DNA from: Anthoceros angustus
Taxonomy: Eukaryota > Streptophyta > Anthocerotopsida > Anthocerotales > Anthocerotaceae
Length of the DNA: 64,000 nucleotides
Assembly: GCA_010909165.1 (NCBI GenBank)
Contig: VJWM01000135.1
Span: 62,001 to 126,000 of the forward strand
Direction of reading: 5' to 3'
This document shows positions 43,240-54,135 of the stretch, piece by piece. The notes under the pieces were generated by a model. It ran no database searches. It saw only the letters and a program-made list of their open reading frames with translations, and was not told the origin of the DNA. A program made the position numbers and the translations under genes. Numbering within the stretch: the first letter of the stretch is position 1; the number at the start of each line of letters is the position of its first letter.

Positions 43240-44320
43240 CGTGGATCTAGGACCGGGGATCAACGGTGCCAAGGCTTCACCTACTATGGAAACTTTTGGT
43301 TGGACCATGGGTCCTCAGCTGGATTCAGGGCAGAGGCAGCGTATACGGGCTTTGCTTTTACAATACTCAGATTGTTTTGCTTTCAGCATGAAGGATTTGA
43401 AGAGGTGCAATGTCATGACCTTCAGGATTAAGCTCAACACCACTGAGCCTATCTACAGGCGCAGATACAGGTTGAGCCACTGAATGGGAAACTGTGGACG
43501 CTCGCTGCCAGGAGTTGTATAAGGCTGGGCTAATTAGGCCCTCTAGTTACGATTCTGCAGCCACTTCTTCCACCTAAGAAGGACAATGGCTTTGGGCGAA
43601 AACGAATGTGTGGGGACTATCGTCCCATCAATGCGGCATACGGATAGGTATCCTATGCCTCACTGGAGGAGTGTTTCAGCAGCGATGACGGGTCTAAGAT
43701 TCTTTTTTCTGGACTGCAGCGGGGCTTCAAGTGCAAAAGCGGCGAGAAGGAGGACATTCCCAAAACCAGGCGTTCATGGAGCCCACCATGGGAGTGGCTG
43801 GTCATGCCTTTTGGGTTCAAGAATGCACCGTGACTTTCCAAAGAGTCATGGACAAAATCTTGGCAGGCGCCTCATCTTTTGTGTTACATAGATGATGTAT
43901 TGGTCCATAGTGTGGACTTTGACACTCATCCGATGCATCCGGAGGATTTGTTCGAGGTCGCAAAGGCCCTAACATGTCATCGATAAGTGTGAATTTGCCA
44001 TGGACACAGTTGCATATCTTGGGCATCGGATTCTGCCAGATGGCATAACACCACATGCTGCTAAGGTGCAGGCCATCCAACAGATCCAAGCTCCAGCTAA
44101 TGTGCCTGCTCTTAGGGCTTTTTTAGGGCTGTGCAATTACTATAGGGTCTATGTTCAGGCCTTTAGCAGCATTGCTAAGCCCTTGAATGATCTGTTGCGT
44201 AAGGAGACAACCTGGGATTGGACAGAAAGTTGTCAAGCTGCGTTTGAGGGCTTGAAGAGCAAGCTGAGGCAAATGCCGATCATGGCGCTGATTTTCCAAG
44301 CCTTTTGTCCTCCATACATG
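43240..44320 (+). pseudogene. gypsy reverse transcriptase, copy A
   Basis: The N-terminus is clear at 43320-43480 (LLLQYSDCFAFSMKDLKRCN, PIYRRRYRLS). Then come the fingers (ELYKAGLIRPSS, frame-shifted), CGDYRPINAA (43615) and MPFGFKNAP-like (43808). The catalytic Y-I-D-D is in LCYIDDVLVHSVDF at about 43880-43920. EFAMDTVAYLGHRILPDGIT and ALRAFLGLCNYYRVYVQAFS at 44000-44160 are the connection region. Frame changes occur at least five times. Confidence 0.85.
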
Positions 44321-44640
44321 GAGCATTTTGGGGGGCTAGCACAAGTGGATCTTGAAGGTCGAGAGGGTCATTGCCTATGCTTCAAGAAGCAACAACAGGC
44401 GGAAGCAAATTACTCCAGCTATGAAGGGAGTTGCTTGCGTGTGGGCTATCGCCATTTTCGCCTTATTCAGGGCGAATGTTCTTTTAGACCATCGCCCTTG
44501 AAATGGCGATGTCTAATACGGCTTAGTGGGAAACTCGCAAGGTGGGCAATGATTCTTGAGGACTATGAGTTTGAGGTGGTCCATCGGCTGGAACCAAGCA
44601 CGCATCGTGATATCGCCACGCAACCCAGAGTAGCGAGGAC
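44321..44640 (+). pseudogene. gypsy RNase H, copy A
   Basis: Contains RVIAYASRSNNRRKQI-like sequence in a shifted frame near 44360-44400, NYSSYEGSCLRVGYRHF (shifted), and the end LARWAMILEDYEFEVVHRLE at 44535-44600. This is the typical RNase H connection of Ty3/gypsy pol. Confidence 0.7.
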
Positions 44641-44739
44641 AATCGGCTCGCCAGGGGCGGTGACATGGAGGAAACTCCTAATCTGCGGCTTTGGTGACCA
44701 TGCTGCGTGGTGCAGTGCATGCTACGTAGTTTCAACACA

Positions 44740-45560
44740 AGGATGTGTGGAGTGATGAAGCCACATTGCGGTATGTGAAGAGGCAAATGGATGCTAGCTT
44801 GGATGCACATCAAGAGAAGGTGCTGAGAGAGGCCTATTATGAGTGGAGGGATGGGTACCGCCGAGGAGGCCAACGGGCTGAAGCGTTTGGTGCCTCCACC
44901 ACAGGATCGCAGGGGCTTATCCATAGGGTGCATGAAGATCTAGGCCATTTTGGTGTGAAGCGCACCTCTGATTCCTCCATCCACATTTCCACCGGCATGG
45001 CATGTTCACTCGGTGCGAGGAGGTGGCTGTGTGTGCTCAATGACAGGTCAAGGCTTCTTTTAGCAACCCTCATTCGTAGGCTGCAGTGGTGCCCCATCAT
45101 GGGACTCTTCTTTAGGTGGTCCTGTGACTTGGCTGGAGAATTTCCACGCACACCACGTGGCAATGTTTACATCATGGTCATGATTGAACATTTTGCGAAG
45201 TGGGTGGGCCAGTAGCACTTCCGGACAAGACATCCACGAAGCCACTCAAAGCATTTTGCACAATGTGCTTAGCAGATTTGGGAGCGGCGAGTGTCTCACA
45301 GACAGGAGTCTGAATTGAGGTGAGTTTCGTGATCTGGATGGTGCACTTATTGACCGCGCTGGCCGTGATCACCCACAAGCGACGGGTTGGGCGAGAGGAT
45401 GGTGCACCATCAAGCAGGCGTTGAGAAAGCTATGCCTCACCAAGCCCAAGACAGTTGGGACTTGGCTTTGCCATACATTGCTATGGGCTACAGGATGAGC
45501 AAGCATGCATCGGCCAACTTTTCACCTTACTTCCTTTTGTTTGGAAGAGGCCGGTACCCA
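44740..45560 (+). pseudogene. gypsy integrase, copy A
   Basis: The HHCC zinc domain is visible as LIHRVHEDLGHFGVKRTSD at 44918-44974, with the Cys pair degraded. The catalytic core starts with CDLAGEFPRTPRGNVYIMVM (45122-45181, first Asp). The third acidic residue lies in the ERMV...IKQALRK region (45390-45430). The core ends YIAMGYRMSKHASANFSPYF at 45474-45534. It inserts element DNA into the host; here it is broken by frameshifts. Confidence 0.82.
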
Positions 45561-45959
45561 CATGGCCATTGCCTTGAGGATGCAAGAAGTGTTGAGTTTG
45601 GATGACCCGAGTAGCATGGGCCAAGGCTATTGGGGAACGTGCCTTATTAGGCAATTGATGCCAATGGCTATGGCCAATCTCAAGATAGCTCGGCATCGTG
45701 ATACACTCGGTATGCTCATACCGAGTGGGAGTTTCCACCCTAAGGTCGGAAATTTCAGCGGGGGACTATGTCTATCTACGGCAAACACAGGATACTTTGG
45801 AGCCTAGCACCCAGACATGTGTTACGTGTGCGAGAGGTGCGAGAAATGGAGTGTTGTCTGGAGGGGTCGATGGGCGGGTTACAGCGGACCACATGAAGAA
45901 TTGTGCCCCATGCCATCTCGCCCAACTTGGACCCCACGCTGGTCACAAGAAATTGGGTC

Positions 45960-46115
45960 CCTCCGGTTGACTATCCATGTCGGTGTGCGGAGAATTGATG
46001 ATCCAGCACTCATGTTGTTGTTGTGTGATGGTCGCAATGGCGGCTACCACCTATTTTGTCTTGACCACCACCGATCGAGGTGCCGAGAATTCGTGGTATT
46101 GCCCCTTTGCGAGCT
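45960..46115 (+). pseudogene. PHD finger at the integrase C-terminus, copy A
   Basis: The core DDPALMLL-CDG-NGGYHLFCLD at about 46000-46065 keeps the C4-H-C3 spacing of a PHD finger. A small insertion (ttgttgttgtgtgatggtcg) spoils the second Cys pair here; it is intact in the copies at 47365-47430 (CDGCNGGYHLFCL) and 60310-60372. PHD fingers read histone H3 tails, so the module could steer integration to chosen chromatin. Confidence 0.7.
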
Positions 46116-46206
46116 AGGGACACGATGACGATCGGTGACTCCTTGGATTTTCCTTTGGCATCCGACAGAGCTTGCTGCAGCTTTGGTGGCTTGTAGCACC
46201 ACAGGG

Positions 46207-46905
46207 GATGAGGATTTACCGAGATTCCGTTCATCCTGCTCATTTTCTCACGATCCGTTCATAGCGACCTACTCGGAGGTGTGAGGTTAGGACTTTCGTT
46301 CGCGTACAATTTTGGTTGCCTAATGTCAAGGGCACTTTTGGCTAACATCTTGTTTCGGCCGGTGTCAAGCCATGCTGATTAATTAGGCTAGCTAATTAAT
46401 TAACCTAGGTAATCAGGCCGATTATTAAATAACCGATCCGAATTAGGCATGAAAGCGTATGGGTTCGTTTAGGGCTCGGGAGGCGAGGCGTGAAGGGCAA
46501 AGCGTATGATGCGGATGATGACGTGGTGGTGGGCAGCTCGGGCATTATTACGCAAGATGGTCGTGAGGTTGCGGCGTGGGCGCATGGCGCCGACGGTGTG
46601 GAGTGAGACCGCGGGCAGCGGCCGAGGAGCAAGTGCGGCAGATAAGTACCAGTGCGGGCTTAGCGAGTAGTTGTCGAAGTTCTCAAGTAGCGACTGTTGC
46701 GGCGACTTGGACCGTGTGGCCGGCTAGGGGACATAAGATATCTTTGTGTGATTTCTCGATGTCAGACAAGTCGTGAGCGTCATGTCGTGTGTGTGGTGGT
46801 GTGTCGTGTTGATCTTTGGTGAGGACTTCGCAACTCACCGAATCTGGTTTGTTAGGCGGTGTGCACAAGATCTGCTGGTGTTTCGAGTTGGTCGATCTGG
46901 CTGCG
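46207..46905 (-). repeat. Copia-2 LTR pieces, copy B
   Basis: 46207-46350 matches the proximal end of the LTR (minus orientation) and stops in gctaacatcttg. At 46363 a new LTR end starts (TGTCAAGCCATGCTGATTAA) and continues to about 46905, where it switches into integrase sequence. Two partial LTRs are therefore abutted. Confidence 0.75.
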
Positions 46906-47555
46906 CGTGGTGTTTGGAAGAGCCCGGTACCACTGGCCATTGCTCGCCGAGATGCAAGAAGTGTTGAGTTTGGATGACCCAGCCGCATGGGCCAAGGCTA
47001 TTGAGCGTGCGACCTTATTAGTGATGCCAATGGCTATGGCCAATCTCAAGATAGCTCGGCATCGTGATACACTCGGTATGCTCATACCGAGTGGGAGTTT
47101 CCACCCTAAGGTCGGAAATTTCAGCGAGGGACTATGTCTATCTATGCAAAACAGGATACTTTGGAGCCTAGCACCCAGACATGTGTTACGTGTGCGAGAG
47201 GTGCGAGAAATGGAGTGTTGTCTGGAGGGTCCGATGGGCGGGTTACAGCGGACCACATGAAGAATTGTGCCCCATGCCATCTCGCCCAACTTGGACCCCA
47301 CGCTGGTCACGAAATTGGGTCCCTCCGGTTGACTATCCATGTCGGTGTGCGGAGAATTGATGATCCAGCACTCATGTTGTTGTGTGATGGCTGCAATGGC
47401 GGCTACCACCTATTTTGTCTTGACCAGGTGCCGAGAGAATTCGTGGTATTGCCCCTTTGCGAGCTAGGGACACGATGACGATCGGTGACTCCTTGGATTT
47501 TCCTTTGGCATCAGCCAGGCTTCTGCTCGGTTTGGTGGCTTGTAGCACCACAGGG
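46906..47555 (+). pseudogene. gypsy integrase tail and PHD finger, third copy
   Basis: Repeats 45535-46206 with small indels. It includes EVLSLDDPAAWAKAIE-like sequence, the tail DHMKNCAPCHLAQLGPH (47270) and the best-preserved PHD core, LLCDGCNGGYHLFCLD at 47380-47427. It is joined on both sides to copia LTR sequence. Confidence 0.75.
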
Positions 47556-48524
47556 GATGAGGATTTACCGATTCCGTTCATCCTGCTCATTTTCTCACGA
47601 TCACGTTCATAGCGACCTACTCGAGAGTGTGAGGTTAGGACTTTCGTTCGCGTACAATTTTGGTTGCCTAATGTCAAGGGCACTTTTGGCTAACTTGTTT
47701 GACCACGGTGTCAAGCCATGCTGATTAATTAGGCTAGCTAATTAATTAACCTAGGTAATCACGATTATTAAATAACCGATCCGAATTAGCGGGCATGAAA
47801 GCGTATGGGTTCGTTTAGGGCTCGAGGCGGGCGTGAAGGGCAAAGCGTATGATGCGGATGATGACGTGGTGGTGGGCAGCTCGGGCATTATTACGCAAGA
47901 TGGGCTGTGAGGTTGCGGCGTGGCGCATGGCGGCGGGGTGTGGAGTGAGACCGCGGGCAGCGGCCGAGGAGCAAGTGCGGCCTGAGATAAGTACAGCGGG
48001 GCTTAGCGAGTAGTTGTCGAAGTTCTCAAGTAGCGACTTCTGCAGCACTTGACCTTCCGTGTAGCCGGCTAGGGGACATAAGATATCTTTGTGTGATTTC
48101 TCGATGTCAGACAAGTCGTGAGCGTCATGTCGTGTGTGTCCGAGTGTGTCGTGTTGATCTTTGGTGAGGACTTACTCACAGAATCTGGTTTGTTAGGCGG
48201 TGTGCAAGATCTGCTGTGTTCGAGTTGGGTGATCGGGCTTGCGTGGGTGTTGTGAGGAGATTGCGTCACGGTGGTTCACGATCGCGATTTTACCCAAACC
48301 GGTTTTGAGTGAACAAGACATTAATTAGCGCTCCTTGCGGTAGCGACGATGTTTCTTCGTATGGTTTTGATGAGGATTTACGATTCGTTCATCCTGCTCA
48401 TTTTCTCACGATCCGTTCATAGCGACCTACTCGAGAGTGTGAGGTTAGGACTTTCGTTCGCGTACAATTTTGGTTGCCTAATGTCAAGGGCACTTTTGGC
48501 TGCTTGTTTGACGCGACACCACAA
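47556..48524 (-). repeat. Copia-2 LTR pieces, copy C (one nearly complete LTR)
   Basis: 47556-47690 is a partial proximal LTR end. 47709-48524 is a nearly full LTR (about 816 bp), ending in gacaccacaac followed by the pyrimidine run ctcccctc, which is the polypurine tract in minus orientation. It is the 3' LTR of the copia fragment that follows. Confidence 0.8.
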
Positions 48525-49303
48525 CCTCCCCTCGGCGCAAGGCTGGGTTGCGTCGAGTGAATCATAGCGATTCCCTATGTCGGTGATCAATGTGATGGCT
48601 TCATCGGTTTGCCTTGTACGTCGTTGATGCCATTGGTGACAGAGTGACGCGATTGGCATGAGTTGAAGTATCCAGATGCAGAAGATTGAAGAAAAGCTCT
48701 TTCCTGTGAAATGATGACGGTGTTGCGCTCTGAACTGCTGGTTGAGCTGCAAATCCAGCTGTACGAGTCCTACTTGTTCTCAGTGGCCTTTTCCTGAGAA
48801 GATTCGCTCCTCCTCCATGATAAGCTTCTCGTGCTATCAAACCTATTGTCATTACGTGTCGCTCGTGTGTGGTGTCTTGGAAAGCCCCTTTGTGAGCAAG
48901 TCTGCATGTTCTCTCACATAACAGAGGGCGACTTGCTTCTTTACTCACCACCCGGATGAAGTGGTCTTATTTCAACGTGCTTCGTCCTTGCATGCAACAA
49001 CGGATTGGTCATTGCTATTCTTGTTGGTTGTCGCGCCAGCTCGGTTGGTAATCGCCCCTGGTTGACATCTTGCAGGCGGCGTATCCACGAATCTCCTTAG
49101 CCGCCGGTGAGGTTGCGGCATACTCCACTCGGTGGATGAAAGGCATCATTGGCATCTTCTTGCAAGCCCGAAACAAGTGAACCATTGAGCATAGCACAAT
49201 ATCTCTGCCCGACTTTCGCGTCGGGATCACGCCTCTGCGGCAGGTACCCGGTGCGCTGCTTACATGCGGTGCGGGAAGTCCTGAGATCGGTACCTTTTAG
49301 GTA
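48525..49303 (-). pseudogene. Copia-2 RNase H and C-terminus, degraded copy
   Basis: Matches 62316-63140. The first roughly 250 bp of coding sequence (48600-48845) are identical to 62399-62644; beyond that, small changes break the frame. It contains remnants of the RNase H end (VHLFRACKKMP, EYAATSPAAKEIRGYAA). At 49296-49303 it switches to gypsy gag at the shared octamer ggtatcta. Confidence 0.8.
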
Positions 49304-50247
49304 TCTAGCGGATGAGGCCTCGGATCCGCTTGAGATTCATGCACCAATGTTGGCGAGTAGAGAAGCCTAACCACCTTTCTGCAGCGGCTGCAAGTGGCAT
49401 ACAGTTTGATGGCCGCTGCGGTAGCCTCATCAGCGATTGCGGTGGCACGCTGCGTCAGTCCACCACATGGTGAACATGACTCCACGGAGATGGCTATCGC
49501 TACGGTGGCGTTCGGATATGTTAGATGTGCCCAATCATGACAACCTCAGAAGACTTCTTGCAATTTTGGATAAGGCCTTCCCAACCAAGACCCACGAGAA
49601 AATTGCCGAGCTTGCCTTTGCGCAAGAAGGGTGAAAGCAGTCTGATGGCCTTTAGGCGATTACAGTGAGGGATGGCACGGGTATGTTGGTGACGGGAGGC
49701 ACGAAGTTCTTGGCCTTGAAGGCCCGACCCCATGTTTCATTATCACTCTTTACTACGTTGGTTGACAAGTATGGGGACAACTACACACCTGGATCAGTCT
49801 GGAAGCGGAGAAGAAGGAGTTGGCCTTCTCGGGTATGCTTCCCATACCAAGGCTTTCCACCATTACCAAATGTTTTCGTGGAAGGGTAGTTCGTTCAGCA
49901 GTCATCAACAAGGGCAAGGAGTCCAAGCCAAGGGCAGCGCCACCACCACACTTTGTAACAGTGTGGCGGTTGAACACCTTTTGCCATGCAGATCGCGACT
50001 CCTTACACTGCGCTCATTGCAGAAACCAGTCACGTGGGCGGTTTGTTTTTCAAGTATCCGGAGCGGCGACCGATTCGAGGAGGAAGAGTCAGGAAGTCGA
50101 TACCATGGAAGGATCCGAGCATTGCTCACAAGTCCGAGAAGTTTTCGGTACGGGGCCAGACTCTTAGGGACTTCAAAGCTGTTTGCTTCTTAACTAGTCG
50201 CGTGTTTAAGCATGGAGCCGCCTACACTCAGCAGTACATGTTTGAGC
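49304..50247 (+). pseudogene. gypsy gag fragment, copy 2
   Basis: Corresponds to 39787-40620, then jumps back to 39580-39780. It keeps DMLDVPNHDNLRRLLAILDK and FPTKTHEKIAELAF. The jump back makes the capsid start appear after its own C-terminus. It ends by switching to copia at ggtatcta (50248). Confidence 0.75.
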
Positions 50248-51131
50248 AGTGCAGGTATCTAAGGATGCGCTTAACGCATGTCCGATTAGGCCTTGCCGAT
50301 TAGAGAGATATCTAGATGCAATGTTGTGACTGGGATATGCTCCGGGCGTGTCCGGTTAAAATCTGAAGACTACCATGACTTCACTATAGGGTACTAATTT
50401 CATTTCTTCTATTTCTTACGGTGTTTCGGACTATCTAGTGCAGGACACTTTTTCACTGCAGACAATTGGGCGTCTTGTGTCAGCTTCTTTCGAGTTGAAC
50501 TGTCTAGGGCGATCTACGTAGTCTTTGGTGGATGAAGAAAGTACATGGGGTTTTCTCAAAATGGACACCTAGAGCGTGCTTAAGGGTCCTATGTCTACGA
50601 TTTTGTACTCTTTGGCTAACAAGTCCTTGACATGTTGGATGATTTGAGCGGCTACCAAAGATGAAGTTATCCGTCGAGAGAGGTCATGATGACGAAATGC
50701 TCTTTACGCCTAAGGAGATAAGCCTGGGATCTGCGCTAAAGGTGAGAATCCGAGACTTCTTCAAGTATAAGTCTACGGTTTGCCCATACCGGCAGATTGT
50801 TTCAATCGTAAAGTGATTTAATAAGCTTACAGACCTTTTGTTGTCCTTGATATAGCCGAGGGTGGAGCATATAAATGTCTTCACTCAACGTCAGTATAAG
50901 AAAGCGCTTACGCCAACTTGATGGATGTCCAGACGGTGATGGGGCCGGTGCTTAAGTATCCTTATAGATGTTGATTTCCTGTGAGTAGCCGATTTTCTTC
51001 GTAGTCAAAACCGGAACTTGGTCAAGCCTCTGGCGACTAGTCAGCCTTGTATCTTGCGGTACCATCCGGATTCAACTTCCTCACAGTGCACTTACAAGAT
51101 ATTGGTTTGTGGCACGGAGGTCAAGATCCAC
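50248..51131 (-). pseudogene. Copia-2 reverse transcriptase fragment, copy 2
   Basis: Matches 63130-64000 in order and orientation; the same 880-bp block recurs at 53250-54135. Frame remnants include VDLYLKKSRILTFSADPRLI and STLGYIKDNKRSVSLLNHF. It is disrupted by many 1-6 nt changes relative to the right-hand copy. Confidence 0.8.
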
Positions 51132-52170
51132 GTTTTGTTGGCGAGTAGAGAAGCCTAACCACCTTTCTGCAGCGGCTGCAAGTGGCATACAGTTTGATGG
51201 CCGCTGCGGTAGCCTCATCAGCGATTGCGGTGGCACGCTGCGTCAGTCCACCACATGGTGAACATGACTCCACGGAGATGGCTATCGCTACGGTGGCGTT
51301 CGGATATGTTAGATGTGCCCAATCATGACAACCTCAGAAGACTTCTTGCAATTTTGGATAAGGCCTTCCCAACCAAGACCCACGAGAAAATTGCCGAGCT
51401 TGCCTTTGCGCAAGAAGGTGAAAGCAGTCTGATGGCCTTTAGGCGATTACAGTGAGGGATGGCACGGGTATGTTGGTGACGGGAGGCACGAAGTTCTTGG
51501 CCTTGAAGGCCCGACCCCATGTTTCATTATCACTCTTTACTACGTTGGTTGACAAGTATGGGGACAACTACACACCTGGATCAGTCTGGAAGCGGAGAAG
51601 AAGGAGTTGGCCTTCTCGGGTATGCTTCCCATACCAAGGCTTTCCACCATTACCAAATGTTTTCGTGGAAGGGTAGTTCGTTCAGCAGTCATCAACAAGG
51701 GCAAGGAGTCCAAGCCAAGGGCAGCGCCACCACCACACTTTGTAACAGTGTGGCGGTTGAACACCTTTTGCCATGCAGATCGCGACTCCTTACACTGCGC
51801 TCATTGCAGAAACCAGTCACGTGGGCGGTTTGTTTTTCAAGTATCCGGAGCGGCGACCTTGGAAAAGCGAGGATAGACTCTAGTGCCGCCACTAAGCCTA
51901 CCATTACTATTGGGCTGAACCGGCAGCACGGTGCCTCGGCGGGAGGCGACTGGAAATCACGAGGAGCCAAGTCAAGCGCGAAGCTAAGGCTGCTGCTCAA
52001 ATGATCGCCACAGGCGACCATGGTGACTACCAGTCAGCACTTTTGGCGGCAAGCTTGAATCTTGCTAAGCACCGCCAATGCTATGGAACTTGTAGCCGGA
52101 CATCGACGATCTTGGTGAAGATTATGGGCGATCATGGAGGCTTATGCAACACACAAGGAGCGGTCAAGGC
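51132..52170 (+). pseudogene. gypsy gag fragment, copy 3
   Basis: Nearly identical to 49345-50080 and then continues colinearly with 40600-40930 (gagccaagtcaagcgcgaag). It ends by switching to copia RNase H at the shared string gaaccattg (about 52165-52180). Confidence 0.75.
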
Positions 52171-54135
52171 TGAACCATTGAGCATAGCACAATATCTCTG
52201 CCCGACTTTCGCGTCGGGATCACGCCTCTGCGGCAGGTACCCGGTGCGCTGCTTACATGCGGTGCGGGAAGTCCTGAGATCGGTACCTTTTAGGTATCTA
52301 AGGATGCGCTTAACGCATGTCCGATTAGGCCTTGCCGATTAGAGAGATATCTAGATGCAATGTTGTGACTGGGATATGCTCCGGGCGTGTCCGGTTAAAA
52401 TCTGAAGACTACCATGACTTCACTATAGGGTACTAATTTCATTTCTTCTATTTCTTACGGTGTTTCGGACTATCTAGTGCAGGACACTTTTTCACTGCAG
52501 ACAATTGGGCGTCTTGTGTCAGCTTCTTTCGAGTTGAACTGTCTAGGGCGATCTACGTAGTCTTTGGTGGATGAAGAAAGTACATGGGGTTTTCTCAAAA
52601 TGGACACCTAGAGCGTGCTTAAGGGTCCTATGTCTACGATTTTGTACTCTTTGGCTAACAAGTCCTTGACATGTTGGATGATTTGAGCGGCTACCAAAGA
52701 TGAAGTTATCCGTCGAGAGAGGTCATGATGACGAAATGCTCTTTACGCCTAAGGAGATAAGCCTGGGATCTGCGCTAAAGGTGAGAATCGTTGGTGATGA
52801 TTGCATGACCATCATGGTCGATGGATTCACTTGTTTCGCAAGGCATGCCGACAATTGGCTTGGAAAGTCGTGGTCTACCAATCTGACCCACAAATCGCGC
52901 AAGGCCACGCGATAAATAACGTGCTTCGTCCTTGCATGCAACAACGGATTGGTCATTGCTATTCTTGTTGGTTGTCGCGCCAGCTCGGTTGGTAATCGCC
53001 CCTGGTTGACATCTTGCAGGCGGCGTATCCACGAATCTCCTTAGCCGCCGGTGAGGTTGCGGCATACTCCACTCGGTGGATGAAAGGCATCATTGGCATC
53101 TTCTTGCAAGCCCGAAACAAGTGAACCATTGAGCATAGCACAATATCTCTGCCCGACTTTCGCGTCGGGATCACGCCTCTGCGGCAGGTACCCGGTGCGC
53201 TGCTTACATGCGGTGCGGGAAGTCCTGAGATCGGTACCTTTTAGGTATCTAAGGATGCGCTTAACGCATGTCCGATTAGGCCTTGCCGATTAGAGAGATA
53301 TCTAGATGCAATGTTGTGACTGGGATATGCTCCGGGCGTGTCCGGTTAAAATCTGAAGACTACCATGACTTCACTATAGGGTACTAATTTCATTTCTTCT
53401 ATTTCTTACGGTGTTTCGGACTATCTAGTGCAGGACACTTTTTCACTGCAGACAATTGGGCGTCTTGTGTCAGCTTCTTTCGAGTTGAACTGTCTAGGGC
53501 GATCTACGTAGTCTTTGGTGGATGAAGAAAGTACATGGGGTTTTCTCAAAATGGACACCTAGAGCGTGCTTAAGGGTCCTATGTCTACGATTTTGTACTC
53601 TTTGGCTAACAAGTCCTTGACATGTTGGATGATTTGAGCGGCTACCAAAGATGAAGTTATCCGTCGAGAGAGGTCATGATGACGAAATGCTCTTTACGCC
53701 TAAGGAGATAAGCCTGGGATCTGCGCTAAAGGTGAGAATCCGAGACTTCTTCAAGTATAAGTCTACGGTTTGCCCATACCGGCAGATTGTTTCAATCGTA
53801 AAGTGATTTAATAAGCTTACAGACCTTTTGTTGTCCTTGATATAGCCGAGGGTGGAGCATATAAATGTCTTCACTCAACGTCAGTATAAGAAAGCGCTTA
53901 CGCCAACTTGATGGATGTCCAGACGGTGATGGGGCCGGTGCTTAAGTATCCTTATAGATGTTGATTTCCTGTGAGTAGCCGATTTTCTTCGTAGTCAAAA
54001 CCGGAACTTGGTCAAGCCTCTGGCGACTAGTCAGCCTTGTATCTTGCGGTACCATCCGGATTCAACTTCCTCACAGTGCACTTACAAGATATTGGTTTGT
54101 GGCACGGAGGTCAAGATCCACGTTTTGTTGGCGAT
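52171..54135 (-). pseudogene. Copia-2 RNase H and RT fragments with a gypsy insert
   Basis: 52171-52790 is copia (RNase H end, then RT). 52788-52914 is a 127-bp gypsy protease-region piece entered through the shared string ggtgagaatc. 52915-53240 is copia RNase H again, followed by the RT block 53250-54135. The order therefore repeats RNase H-RT twice, which no single element would have. Confidence 0.75.

Larger units (their letters stand above)
38990..46206 (+). mobile_element. Ty3/gypsy element with DNA methyltransferase and PHD finger, copy A
   Basis: Degenerate coding blocks in the order leader (38990-39480), gag (39499-40411), protease (about 41440-41560), C5 DNA methyltransferase (42160-43090), reverse transcriptase (43240-44270), RNase H (44280-44640), integrase (44740-45560), integrase tail and PHD finger (45640-46110), and 3' tail to 46206. 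Frameshifts every 50-300 bp make it non-functional. No LTR belonging to this family could be delimited: the LTR-like sequences on both sides belong to a copia element in opposite orientation. Copy B (55771-60510) has the same order from the methyltransferase onward, so the order is a property of the family and not a chance juxtaposition. Confidence 0.85.

Noticed and set aside
50248-51131. CpG deamination (CG to TG/CA) as the whole explanation of copy differences
   Set aside because: Many differences are insertions or deletions, and the copy richer in CG is the one with broken reading frames, so simple decay from a CG-rich ancestor does not fit.
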